The position numbers and the translations under genes were made by a program. A stretch of 64,000 nt of DNA from Clostridiales bacterium (GTDB taxonomy: Bacteria > Bacillota > Clostridia > TANB77 > CAG-508), in the NCBI GenBank assembly GCA_019417465.1, contig DXVF01000002.1:62001-126000 (forward strand), given 5' to 3'. Below the pieces are notes generated by a model. It was not told the DNA's origin, searched no databases, and saw only the letters and a list, made by a program, of their open reading frames with translations. Of this stretch, positions 7,717 through 16,950 are shown piece by piece (position 1 is the first letter of the stretch; each line of letters begins with the position of its first letter).

Positions 7717-9255
7717 TTAAATATTCTTGTTTCCATATAGATTTAGACTTTTTATTGCCTTTTTAGCTTTATATTTCGATAAGTTTAATTCTTGGAAATT
7801 TTTATCTTCAAATAAATCTTGAATTTTCTTATTATTTCTTGATCTAATTTTTGAATTATATGTTAAATATAATTCTATATTATTTTTAAGTGATGTATCA
7901 GATGTATTTTGATATAATCTAACAATCTCTGGCACAGCATCTATAGATAATTTTTTTAAGTACTTAATATCAATTTCCGCTTTTTCATCTTTCAAACTAA
8001 TTTCTGATATGTATTTATCTACATTTCTTCTAGCTATTGTTTTATCTACATTTGTAAAATTTAGAATAACAAGCATTACAGAAATTATTACTATATAATA
8101 TTTTAATAAGCTAATCTTTTTATTAAACACATATACAAATGTTGGTATAGCAAGTATAAGCTCTGTTACAAGAATAAAATATACTAATAATCTTAAAAAT
8201 GTATATCCATATTCTTGCTCATATAAATACATTCTTAGGAAAGATGATAAAATCATAACTACTGTAAAAACTATTAATAACATATTCATGATTTTAGTAT
8301 AAATATTTATTCCTTTTGTAGTTTCACGTTTGTTTAAACTTGTAATAATAATTATTGCAAAATTAATTAATGTTACAAACATTAATTGGAAAAAACCTCT
8401 TCTTGCATATGTAGCATAGTCAAAATCTTCTACTATTCCTAGATTTGCAAATAAATATAGAAACTGTACTATACTAAACAATAAATACACTACATTTAAA
8501 ACTGTTAATACTGTATTTACAGTAATATTTTGCATATTTATTCCTTTTGACGCTGATTTTTTCTTATTTGGATCGATTTTTAGCATACTGCAAATAAATG
8601 CAACAATATACATAAATACTAAAATAATAAAAATGGCTCTAAAATAGATAGAACTTAAAAATTTTATATTAAATATATTCATAATAACATACTTAATTGG
8701 TTTTAAAATTTCTGCAAAAACTGTATCTGCTGAAATAAGTAATGCTAGTATAATTATTAATAATGGTAATGAAATAACAAGACCTATTATTATTTGTTTC
8801 ATAACCTTACTTTCTTTTATAGGGTTTTTATTATTTTGTATCTTATTTTCCTTTCTTTTAAATAAATTATTAGATATTACTCTAACACCTTCTGCAATAC
8901 TACCAAAAGGTTTAAATATTATAGAAAAAACTTTACAAAATGCATTTTTAAAATTAAACTCATCATATATAGCCCAAGTTATCATTGTAGTTGTAAGTAC
9001 AATAATTGCAATCATATTTATAATATTTAAAATCCCATTATTATATAAAGCATATGTTAAACTTAAAAGTGTTATTGGAATGCTTAATATAAAAGCTTTT
9101 GCATTTTTTACTTTATTTTTACTTTGTAATGAATAAATAATTAGTAGTAACATTGGTATTACAAACAATACTACTGATATACCAAAGTCCTGTCCATAAA
9201 ACAATATTGAATGTAATATACTTAAAAAGAGTGCTCCTAATACTATCTTTTTCAT
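7717..9255 (-). CDS. DUF4173 polytopic membrane protein
   Basis: 512 aa with about twelve hydrophobic helices and a hydrophilic C-terminal tail from about residue 425. The segments ARRGFFQLMFVTLINFAI and RMYLYEQEYGYTFLRL are typical of the DUF4173/DUF4153 family. The function is not established; the family is common in Firmicutes and sometimes sits near signalling genes. Here it stands alone between ytvI and rny, with a GGGACGG repeat upstream. Confidence 0.75.
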   Translation of the reverse strand: MKKIVLGALFLSILHSILFYGQDFGISVVLFVIPMLLLIIYSLQSKNKVKNAKAFILSIPITLLSLTYALYNNGILNIINMIAIIVLTTTMITWAIYDEFNFKNAFCKVFSIIFKPFGSIAEGVRVISNNLFKRKENKIQNNKNPIKESKVMKQIIIGLVISLPLLIIILALLISADTVFAEILKPIKYVIMNIFNIKFLSSIYFRAIFIILVFMYIVAFICSMLKIDPNKKKSASKGINMQNITVNTVLTVLNVVYLLFSIVQFLYLFANLGIVEDFDYATYARRGFFQLMFVTLINFAIIIITSLNKRETTKGINIYTKIMNMLLIVFTVVMILSSFLRMYLYEQEYGYTFLRLLVYFILVTELILAIPTFVYVFNKKISLLKYYIVIISVMLVILNFTNVDKTIARRNVDKYISEISLKDEKAEIDIKYLKKLSIDAVPEIVRLYQNTSDTSLKNNIELYLTYNSKIRSRNNKKIQDLFEDKNFQELNLSKYKAKKAIKSLNLYGNKNI

Positions 9256-9285
9256 AAATTCCCCCCATTCATTTTAATACCAAAA

Positions 9286-9331
9286 GTGGACAAGGGGACG
9301 GTTCTCTTGTCCAGTCCCTTTGCCCACTTTC
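9286..9331. repeat. GGGACGGTTCTCTTGTCC-type intergenic repeat
   Basis: Contains GGACAAGGGGACGGTTCT and a partly inverted second half (AGTCCCTTTGCCCACTT). It is the same family as the copies at 37704, 37783 and 42690, and lies in the 94-base gap between rny and the DUF4173 gene. Similar small repeats are widespread in Clostridia. Confidence 0.7.
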
Positions 9332-9349
9332 CGTCCTTTTTGACATTTT

Positions 9350-10891
9350 TTATTTTGCATATTCTATGACTCTTGTTTCTCTAATAATGTTAACTTTAAT
9401 TTGACCTGGATATTCCATTTCATCTTCTACCTTTTTAGCAATATCTCTTGCCATTAAAGTCATTTGTGCATCATTTATTTTATCTGGTTTAACAATAATT
9501 CTTACTTCTCTACCAGCTTGTATAGCAAATGATTTTTCTACGCCTTCAAAAGAATCTGCTATTTGTTCTAGTTGTTCTAAACGTTTTATATATGTTTCTA
9601 ATGTTTCTCTTCTTGCACCTGGTCTTGAAGCAGAAATTGCATCAGCTGCTTGTACTAATACAGCTTCTATCGTTTTTGGTTCAACATCTCCATGATGTGC
9701 TTGAACTGCATTTATAACCATTTCATTCTCTTTATATTTTTTAAGTACATCTACACCAATTTCTACATGAGTACCTTCCATATCATGATCTAATGCTTTC
9801 CCAATATCATGTAATAAACCTGCTCTTCTTGCAAGTTTTGGATCTAGTCCTAGTTCTTCTGCCATTATTCTAGCTAGGTTAGAGACTTCTATTGAATGAT
9901 TTAATACATTTTGACCATAACTTGTTCTGTATTTTAATTTACCAATTAATTTAACTAAATCTGGATGTAATGAAGCTACACCAGTTTCAAGTATCGCTCT
10001 TTCTCCTTCTTCTTTTATAACTGCTTCAATTTCTTCTTTAGCTTTTTCAACCATTTCTTCGATCTTTGCTGGATGTATTCTTCCATCATTGATTAATTTT
10101 TCTAATGCAAGTTTTGCTACTTCTCTTCTTAGTGGATCAAAACCTGAAATAACAACAGCTTCAGGAGTATCGTCTATAATTAAATCTATTCCTGTTAATG
10201 TTTCTAAAGCTTTAATATTTCTTCCTTCTCTACCTATAATTCTACCTTTCATATCATCATTTGGAAGTGCAACTATAGATACAGTTGTTTCAGAAGTGTG
10301 GTCTGCTGCACATTTTTGTACAGCATAACCAATTAATTCTTTAGCAGTTTTTTCTGAACTTTCTTTTATTTTAGCTTCATATTCTTTAATAAGATTTGCT
10401 TTTTCTAAGGTTAAATTTTTCTCTAATTCTGATAATAATTGTTTTTTAGCTTCATCTTTTGATAAACCTGATATTCTTTGTAATTCTTCAATTTGCTTTT
10501 CTAAAGCATTTTCAATTTCTTTTGTCTTCTCATCTAGTTTTTGGTTTCTTAATTCTAAATCTTTTTCTTTTCTCTCTAAAGTATTCGTTCTTTTTTCTAA
10601 GTTTTCTTCTTTTTGAACGATTCTTCTTTCTTGTAAAAGTACTTCGCCTCTTCTTTCTTTAATCTCTTGATCTAATTCTTCTCTAGCTTTCATAATTTCT
10701 TCTTTGGCTTTGAAGATTTCTTCTTTTTTCTTATTTTCTGCATCTCTTGTTGCTGAATCAATTATTCTTTTAGCTTCTAGTTCTGCACTTTTCATTTTTG
10801 ATTCAGCTATTTTCTTTCTTATAGTAACTCCTACCATCGTAAAGATTACTGCTGAGATTAAAAAAATGGCGATATAGATTACATATTGCAT
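9350..10891 (-). CDS. rny: Ribonuclease Y
   Basis: 513 aa, the normal length. N-terminal membrane anchor (residues 3-22), then a long charged coiled coil to about 200, a KH RNA-binding domain (GRIIGREGRNIKALETLTGI near 216) and an HD phosphodiesterase domain (RRAGLLHDIGKALDHDMEGTH near 355, with AVQAHHGDVEP). RNase Y starts mRNA decay by endonucleolytic cleavage at the membrane. It is complete, has no in-frame CGG, and has a good sigma-A promoter about 90 bases upstream of its start. Confidence 0.97.
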   Translation of the reverse strand: MQYVIYIAIFLISAVIFTMVGVTIRKKIAESKMKSAELEAKRIIDSATRDAENKKKEEIFKAKEEIMKAREELDQEIKERRGEVLLQERRIVQKEENLEKRTNTLERKEKDLELRNQKLDEKTKEIENALEKQIEELQRISGLSKDEAKKQLLSELEKNLTLEKANLIKEYEAKIKESSEKTAKELIGYAVQKCAADHTSETTVSIVALPNDDMKGRIIGREGRNIKALETLTGIDLIIDDTPEAVVISGFDPLRREVAKLALEKLINDGRIHPAKIEEMVEKAKEEIEAVIKEEGERAILETGVASLHPDLVKLIGKLKYRTSYGQNVLNHSIEVSNLARIMAEELGLDPKLARRAGLLHDIGKALDHDMEGTHVEIGVDVLKKYKENEMVINAVQAHHGDVEPKTIEAVLVQAADAISASRPGARRETLETYIKRLEQLEQIADSFEGVEKSFAIQAGREVRIIVKPDKINDAQMTLMARDIAKKVEDEMEYPGQIKVNIIRETRVIEYAK

Positions 10892-10979
10892 AATCTCACA
10901 CCTCTTTCTATTTAATTTTCAATGTTCAGTATAAAAATATATATAATTTATTTTAGAATATATTTCAACTCACAATTAT

Positions 10980-11008
10980 ATTTTATATGTATTATTGTAA
11001 ACTGTCAA
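10980..11008 (-). promoter_or_regulatory. Sigma-A promoter of rny
   Basis: TTGACA (11008-11003), 17-base spacer, TAAAAT (10985-10980) on the minus strand. The rest of the 430-base gap 10892-11321 is AT-rich and, apart from the terminator near 11219, shows nothing I recognise. Confidence 0.65.
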
Positions 11009-11218
11009 GTGATTTTTTACGTTATTTTCTCTTACAGGCTTTCATATATACTAATAATTTAGAACAAAAGCGTACATTTTGATATTGTTAACTGTTTAAG
11101 TTATTTTAAAGCTATGGTCTTTTTTCGTGTGCTAATTTTTTGTATAAAAATTTGCGTGTAATTATTTGAAAACTACCTTAGCTAAATTTTACTCTATACT
11201 AAAATTTTCCTATTATAC

Positions 11219-11262
11219 AAAAAAATCATAACCAAGCATTTTATGATTAGTTATGATTTTTT
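11219..11262. terminator. Terminator after the recombinase gene
   Basis: AAAAAATCATAAC at about 11220-11232 pairs with GTTATGATTTTTT at 11250-11262. U-runs lie on both sides. It ends the minus-strand recombinase transcript. Confidence 0.8.
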
Positions 11263-11321
11263 CTTATACATTTTTTATTTAAATTTTCATTTTTCCGTAA
11301 TACTAAACGAAGATAGAACTT

Positions 11322-12203
11322 CTATGCTCTTGGATGAGCCTTTCTATATACATTTTTTATTCCTTCATCTTGGAATTGCATATATACTTGTGTAGATGAT
11401 ATATCTGAATGCCCAAGCATTGTTTGTATTGCTTTTAAATCTGCACCGTTTTGTAGCAGATGTGTTGCAAATGAATGTCTTAAAACATGTGGTGTAATAT
11501 CTTTTGTTATATGAGCTTGTTCTTTATAGTATTTTACAATTTTCCAAAATCCTTGTCTTGTTAGTCTTTTTCCATTTATATTAACAAAAAGTGCATTTAC
11601 ACTTTCATCTCTAATTAAATAAGGTCTTGATTCTTCTATGTATTCTTTTAATGCTTTTAATGATAATGAACCAAGTGGTATATTTCTTTGTTTTGAACCA
11701 AATCTGCAAAGTACATATCCTTCTTCTAGATTAACATCTTCTATATTTAAGGAGATAATTTCTGTAACTCTCATTCCTGTAGCATATGCAAATTCAAGCA
11801 TTGCTTTATCTCTTGTACCTTTTAAATCTACATCTTTAGGTTGATCTAATAATAATTCTATTTCTTTTGATGTTAATATACTTGGTACTCTTTTTTCAAT
11901 TTTTGGTGATTGAATACTCTCTGTTGGATCTTGAGATATGCTTTTTGTTCTCACTAAAAATTGATAAAAAGATCTGATAGAAGCTAAACTTCTAGATACT
12001 GTTGATGATTTTTTTCCAATCTCTTGTAAGTATTTTAAATATTCTTTAACTTTTTTCTCATCAACTTTTAAATAATTTATATTATTTTGATTGACATATG
12101 TTTGATATTGCATAATATCTCTTTTGTATGATTGAAGTGTATTATCTGACAATTTCTTATCATTTTGAAGAAATTCCAAAAAAAGTGTTATTTGTTTTTC
12201 CAT
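11322..12203 (-). CDS. XerD-type tyrosine recombinase
   Basis: 293 aa, normal for XerC/XerD. N-terminal SAM-like DNA-binding domain (LSDNTLQSYKRDIMQY, SRSLASIRSFYQFL), then the catalytic domain with the arginine in ATGMRVTEIISL, a lysine in the beta hairpin, HVLRHSFATHLLQNGADL (HxxR) and GHSDISSTQVYMQ with the nucleophilic tyrosine. It most likely resolves chromosome dimers at dif with a partner Xer protein. Immediately upstream is spoIIM, a common arrangement in Clostridia. Whether it is the XerC or XerD paralogue cannot be fixed here; XerD is favoured by the context. Confidence 0.9.
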   Translation of the reverse strand: MEKQITLFLEFLQNDKKLSDNTLQSYKRDIMQYQTYVNQNNINYLKVDEKKVKEYLKYLQEIGKKSSTVSRSLASIRSFYQFLVRTKSISQDPTESIQSPKIEKRVPSILTSKEIELLLDQPKDVDLKGTRDKAMLEFAYATGMRVTEIISLNIEDVNLEEGYVLCRFGSKQRNIPLGSLSLKALKEYIEESRPYLIRDESVNALFVNINGKRLTRQGFWKIVKYYKEQAHITKDITPHVLRHSFATHLLQNGADLKAIQTMLGHSDISSTQVYMQFQDEGIKNVYRKAHPRA

Positions 12204-12421
12204 TTTAGAGCTCCCCTACTTTTTTAAGATTTTACATATTTATGGTATATGTAAGACCGTATTAACATAAACTATATATGTTATATCAGATTCATAAAAA
12301 AATGTAAATACATTTTAACAAAATTCTACAAATATTTGTGTATTAATTAATAATTTTACTTGCAAATTTGGTCTGTAAGATATGATATAGGATAAAACTT
12401 ATCTAGTAATAAATATTTATT

Positions 12422-13070
12422 TTATAGATATTTGACTGTATACATTAATAATGGTGATGAGATATATGTTTCTATAAAAGAAGAAATAATGAGCACTATT
12501 AACATCATTACAGAAAAAATAGTATGTCTATAAATTTCAGTTTTTATATTTTCTCTTCTTTTATCTTTCATTATTGATTTATATAATTTCATTCCACTCA
12601 CTCCCAATGAAATAATACATGGTATGAATAAAATGTTTTGCAACAATAATGATGCTACTAAAAATAAAATTCCTTTTCCTGTCCCTAAAGTAGCCACTAT
12701 TGAAGCTACTGTATATCCTATGCAAAATCCTCTATATACAATTATTCCATATACAGCAAAAATCCCTATAACAGTTGAGCTTACAAACCATAATATAATA
12801 GCAAGTCTTACATTATCTAATATAGATGTTTTTAATAATTTAGCTGTATCTATTTGATAATCACCTTTTAAAGAATCTACAAAACCTGTAATGTATGCTT
12901 GTAACTGTTCTTGCTGTAATTCGTTTGCATTATTTATAAATATTACTCCGAGCAACAATTCCTATTAAAAATAAAATAATTAGTATTGTATAGCCTCTTA
13001 AGTTATTGTTTACATGCTGTAAAATAATACTTTTTAATGTACTACTTGATTTTCTATTATTCTTTCTCAT
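12422..13070 (-). CDS. spoIIM: Stage II sporulation protein M, read through one +1 frameshift at CGG
   Basis: Membrane protein of the SpoIIDMP complex that drives engulfment of the forespore. The 5' part starts at ATG 13070 (MRKNNRKSSSTLKSIIL) and reaches FLIGIVA. The long downstream frame carries GVIFINNANELQQEQL, IGIFAVYGIIVYRGFCIGYT and four hydrophobic helices. The join is the in-frame codon GCT CGG A at 12948-12950. Skipping C gives IGIVAGVIF, a continuous first transmembrane helix. The total of 215 aa equals normal SpoIIM. A TTG start at 12958 without the first helix is much less likely. Confidence 0.88.
12948..12950 (-). other. +1 frameshift site (spoIIM)
   Basis: In-frame GTT GCT CGG A. 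Skipping C at 12950 yields GGA and keeps the first membrane helix intact; without it, TAA follows five codons later. Confidence 0.86.
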
Positions 13071-13137
13071 TTTATTCCTCCTACTTAAAAAGCTTATACA
13101 TAATATCTATTCTATAAAATGAGATTTAGAACTAATT

Positions 13138-14334
13138 TTACTCTCTTGTAGTAACTTTTCCGTAAACACCTCCACCGCCAGCTTGTATGTTTACATTTCC
13201 TTCTCTAGATTTCACTATCACATCTGCAGTTTTGCTACCAACTACACCTTCAATATCATCATAAGATAGCTTGTGCAAAATATTCATTTCTGTTTCAAAA
13301 TTATCTAATAATTTTTCTATTGTTTTCTTTCCAAGTCCTGGCATAAAAGTTAATGGTATTTGATATATATATGGTGGTCTAAAATCAGGACTATTTGTTA
13401 TTTCTTTATCTTTAATTACTTCTATTCTATCGAAAACTCCCATAGTTATATTTTTGCTTTCACATTCATTACATTTAAATACTGGTGCTACACCTTCTAT
13501 TGGTTTACCACATTCTTCGCAAAAAGTTCTATGATATTTTCCAAGCTTTGGATCTAGCCCATAATTACATAAAATTTTTCTTCCATTTTGATTTTTTAGA
13601 GCCATTAATAATTCTTTAAAACTAATATCTTCTACTAAAATTTTATTATATTCTCTTGCTATTTTAGGTAAAGAATGTGCATCTGAATTTGTTAAAAATG
13701 TTTTAGTCTCAAGCTCTGATATTTCATCTGCTAAAAATGTGTCTGAACTTAATCCTAGCTCGATTGTATGTATTTTATCAAATTTTTCTCTAAAAATTTT
13801 AGACATTCTATCTGTACAATTTCCATAAAAACTTTTATGTGGTGTAAATACATGGGCAGGAACTAAAATGCCATTATATTTTTCTACAATATCTAACAAT
13901 TCATATGCAGATATGTCTGCTCTTTGTGAACTTAATGTCATATTCTTAATATGATTTTTCATTTCATTTGAAAAACCTTTTATGTCATTTAACTTTGGAA
14001 AATAGCACAAATTATGTGCACTTCCTGTTTTTCCTTCATCATTCACCTCTGAAGTCTCTATTTCACTTCCTAAAATTATGCATACCTTATCTTTATATAT
14101 AATTCCTCCATCTTCTATTTCAAAAGCCTCACCTGTTTTTAAGAAGTTTTCTATATCTTCTATTACATATGGTGATGCACAATCTATAATTCCAACAACA
14201 CTAATTCCCTTTCTATCTGCACACTCTTTTGCAATATTCGCAAAATTTAAGCTTCTAGCAGCTGTTATTTTTATTGGCTTTCCATTCTCACTTCTTCCTA
14301 TATGTACATGTAAATCTGCAAATAATTCTTTCAT
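13138..14334 (-). CDS. Endonuclease Q-like PHP-domain protein
   Basis: 398 aa. PHP phosphoesterase domain begins with FADLHVHIGRS and includes GSEIETSEV, PAHVFTPHKSFYG and TNSDAHSLPK, the usual metal-binding histidines and aspartates. A four-cysteine zinc ribbon follows near residue 270 (CEECGKPIEG ... CNECESKN), then a helix-hairpin-helix (PLTFMPGLGKKTIEKLLDN, VVGSKTADVIV). This architecture is that of endonuclease Q, which nicks DNA 5' of deaminated bases and abasic sites. In Bacillota the family sits near sporulation genes, as here, next to spoIIM. Confidence 0.85.
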   Translation of the reverse strand: MKELFADLHVHIGRSENGKPIKITAARSLNFANIAKECADRKGISVVGIIDCASPYVIEDIENFLKTGEAFEIEDGGIIYKDKVCIILGSEIETSEVNDEGKTGSAHNLCYFPKLNDIKGFSNEMKNHIKNMTLSSQRADISAYELLDIVEKYNGILVPAHVFTPHKSFYGNCTDRMSKIFREKFDKIHTIELGLSSDTFLADEISELETKTFLTNSDAHSLPKIAREYNKILVEDISFKELLMALKNQNGRKILCNYGLDPKLGKYHRTFCEECGKPIEGVAPVFKCNECESKNITMGVFDRIEVIKDKEITNSPDFRPPYIYQIPLTFMPGLGKKTIEKLLDNFETEMNILHKLSYDDIEGVVGSKTADVIVKSREGNVNIQAGGGGVYGKVTTRE

Positions 14335-14353
14335 TTTTATCTTCCTTCCTATG

Positions 14354-14983
14354 TTATTTTTTATTTTTATTATAATTTTCTATACATTTAAATATTCCCT
14401 GTTTATCTATTATTTCTTCCAATTGTAAATTTAATTCTTCAATATTACCATTATTCTCTATAATATAATCACACTTTTCCCTTAAAACCTCATCATTCAA
14501 TTGTACTTTTAATCTATCTTTTGCTTCCATAACACTCAAATTATCTCTTTTACAAATTCTATCAATCTTAATATCTTCATTCGATATTACCCCTAAAGTT
14601 ATATCACAAATTTTATCTAACCCACTTTCAAAAAGTAATGGGACATCAATTATTATTATAGCTTTATCATTATTTGATTTAATTTTATTTTTTATCTCAT
14701 CAACCACATATTTAAAAGTAATAGAATTTAATTCTTCTCTCTTTTCATCATTATTAAATATAATACTTGCCAATAATTTTCTATTAATCTCTAAATTCTC
14801 TTTTAATATATCTTTTCCAAATTTTTTTACAATCTCTTTATAATATAAAGTATTAATGTTAGACATTTCTCTTGCAATTTTATCAGCATCAATAATAGCT
14901 ACAGATTTGTATCTATTTAGTATTACATCAGATATAAAACTTTTACCACTTCCAGAGTTTCCTGTTATTCCAATAATCTTCAA
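14354..14983 (-). CDS. coaE: Dephospho-CoA kinase
   Basis: 209 aa. The last step of coenzyme A synthesis. It starts KIIGITGNSGSGKSFISDV, with the P-loop GNSGSGKS, then IDADKIAREM, IIIDVPLLFESGLDKICD and RICKRDNLSVMEAKDRLKVQ, all standard CoaE segments. Length and start are normal. It lies between the endonuclease Q-like gene and tmcAL, all on the same strand with short gaps, so a shared transcript is likely. Confidence 0.95.
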   Translation of the reverse strand: MKIIGITGNSGSGKSFISDVILNRYKSVAIIDADKIAREMSNINTLYYKEIVKKFGKDILKENLEINRKLLASIIFNNDEKREELNSITFKYVVDEIKNKIKSNNDKAIIIIDVPLLFESGLDKICDITLGVISNEDIKIDRICKRDNLSVMEAKDRLKVQLNDEVLREKCDYIIENNGNIEELNLQLEEIIDKQGIFKCIENYNKNKK

Positions 14984-15039
14984 TTTTCCATTCCTTTCAT
15001 AATAATACCTACCAACACGGACGTAGGATTTTGGTTTAG

Positions 15040-16273
15040 TTACACAATAACTATTTTATTTGTGTAATCAAGCCCCGCATAAGAATTCATTCCATATGCT
15101 AAAGTGTATACATCTGTTGCTCTGATATCCAAATCAAGAATTTCTTTAATAAACTTATTATGATTATTATCATTAAACTTTTTAACTGATGTTATTATAT
15201 CTAATTTCGGATTTGCCTTAGTTATCTTAGATAATAATTGTTTACCTTTCTCATTCATTCCTAGAACTCTTACATATGGTCTAATTTTTTTTGCTGTTTC
15301 TATATTTCTCTTAGTAATTCCTAAAAGTGAACATATAAGTATTCTTTGTATTCTCGTTCCGAGTATATCTTTTAGATTTAATCATATTTATTAATTCTGG
15401 CAAATTATTGCATGAATTTGCCGCATTCTTTATGACATTTTCCAAACCTTCTGATACATCTGGTAGCTTTTGCAATTGTTTTAATGACATATTTCTAAGA
15501 TTATAAATTATTTCCTTTTCATACTTTACTATATCTAATACTACATTTTCTTTTTTTAATTCTTCCATTAATATTGAATAACTACTTTTTGGCAAAACTC
15601 TGCTTAAATCCTCAGTTTGATTTCTTGCAAGCAATCTTCTAATCGCTGTTGCACTTGCAAAATCATCTACAACTGCATCATCATTATAAAAAACTCTTTC
15701 TCTTTTTACCAAATATGGCTTCATTCCACTTTTTAATCTTTTTATAGACTTTAAATATTCTATTCCAAGTATATTGTTTGGACTAGATAATATATTTCCA
15801 TATCTAGTATTATCATTTAAAATTTTTAATACTGCTAGTTCTCTTGCTTTAGGAAAAGATACACCTTTTTTTAACTCTTCTTGCAAAATATTTTGATATT
15901 CTTTTGGTTCTTGTACTAATAGATTAGCAATATTATTTAATGCTGCCATATCACTTGTTTCTGTACCAAAAGAAACAGATTTCACTATTTTAAGCTCATT
16001 TAATATCTTTATAGCTCCAAAAGCAAAATTTTCTGCACTTGACATACTATAAACAATAGGTAATTCTATTACTAAATCTACACCTGATTTTAATGCCATT
16101 TCTGCTTTTTTCCATTTATTTATAACAGAACTATTTCCTCTTTGAACAAAATTACCACTTATTATTGCTACAACATAATCAGATTCTGTTTCTTCTATAG
16201 ATTTTTGCAAATGGTATAAGTGTCCATTATGAAAAGGATTATATTCTGCAATTATACCTAAAACTCTTGCCAA
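15040..16273 (-). CDS. tmcAL: tRNA(Met) cytidine acetate ligase, read through one +1 frameshift at CGG
   Basis: TmcAL makes N4-acetylcytidine at the wobble base of elongator tRNA-Met. The N-terminal nucleotidyltransferase domain shows GIIAEYNPFHNGHLYHL (HxGH), IISGNFVQRG, ADLVIELP-like VDLVIELPIVYSMSSAENFA and GILSSPNNILGIEYLKS. The frame ends at the in-frame CGG at 15359-15361, after KSKRYT. Skipping C continues as KSKRYTGTRIQRILICSLLG and on to LGMNEKGKQLLSKI and YTNKIVIV. The total of 410 aa is normal for the family. All catalytic residues lie upstream of the site, but the tRNA-binding C-terminal domain depends on the shift. Confidence 0.92.
15359..15361 (-). other. +1 frameshift site (tmcAL)
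   Basis: In-frame TAT ACT CGG A. Skipping C at 15361 yields GGA and opens the frame of the conserved C-terminal 105 residues. Confidence 0.9.
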
Positions 16274-16307
16274 TTATATCACCTCTTTTACATATTAACT
16301 TTTTCTC

Positions 16308-16336
16308 TGGACATACTTTTAGTTTACTGATATAAT
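16308..16336 (+). promoter_or_regulatory. Sigma-A promoter of rnhA
   Basis: TGGACA at 16308-16313, 17-base spacer, TATAAT at 16331-16336, about 88 bases upstream of the rnhA ATG on the plus strand. Confidence 0.7.
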
Positions 16337-16423
16337 ATCACAAATTAGGAAAAGTTCCAATAGAATTATTTATTTTTTTGTGTAGCACAATTTTATGACA
16401 ATTTTGAAAGGTTTTGGTGATTT

Positions 16424-16858
16424 ATGGAAGAAGTAACAATTTATACAGATGGTGCATGCTCTGGAAATCCTGGTCCTGGAGGTTGGGGAACTATTTTAAT
16501 GTGCAAAAACGCTTCAAAGGAGATTTCAGGAGGTAGTAAAAACACAACCAACAATATTATGGAAATAACTGCTGTAATTGAAGGATTAAAATTATTAAAA
16601 TATCCTTGTAAGGTTACATTATATAGTGATAGTGCTTATGTTGTAAACGCTTTTAATCAAGGATGGATATATAATTGGGTAAAAAAGAATTGGAAAACAG
16701 CAGGAAATGAACCTGTTAAGAATAAAGAACTTTGGCAAGAATTATATAATCTTACTAAGGTTCACGAGGTCAAATTTATAAAAGTAAAAGGACATAGTGA
16801 TAACGAATTTAATAACAAATGTGATGAACTTGCAAGAAATGCAATTAAGAAAATCTGA
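16424..16858 (+). CDS. rnhA: Ribonuclease HI
   Basis: 144 aa. Degrades RNA in RNA-DNA hybrids. The start VTIYTDGACSGNPGPGGWG has the first catalytic aspartate; NNIMEITAVIEGLKLL has the glutamate, LYSDSAYVVNAF the second aspartate and NNKCDELARNAI the last aspartate. VKVKGHSDNEFN carries the mobile histidine loop. Complete and without in-frame CGG. It is one of only four plus-strand genes and has its own promoter and a strong terminator behind it. Confidence 0.96.
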   Translation: MEEVTIYTDGACSGNPGPGGWGTILMCKNASKEISGGSKNTTNNIMEITAVIEGLKLLKYPCKVTLYSDSAYVVNAFNQGWIYNWVKKNWKTAGNEPVKNKELWQELYNLTKVHEVKFIKVKGHSDNEFNNKCDELARNAIKKI

Positions 16859-16916
16859 TCAAAGAGGAACCAAAGAGATGACCCAAAAGCTTTCATCCCT
16901 CCTGGGTCATATAAAC

Positions 16917-16945
16917 AAGACGGCTTTAAAGCCGTCTTGTTTTTC
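16917..16945. terminator. Terminator of rnhA
   Basis: AAGACGGCTTTAAAGCCGTCTT is a perfect hairpin followed by TGTTTTTC. A second hairpin of ATGACCCA and TGGGTCAT precedes it at about 16878-16910. It separates rnhA from the convergent Fic-like gene. Confidence 0.88.
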
Positions 16946-16950
16946 ACATT

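Noticed and set aside
9529..10662. Plus-strand open frames opposite rny
   Set aside because: Hydrophobic Leu/Phe-rich shadows of the charged RNase Y coiled coil; no binding site or family features. The same applies to other antisense frames in the window.
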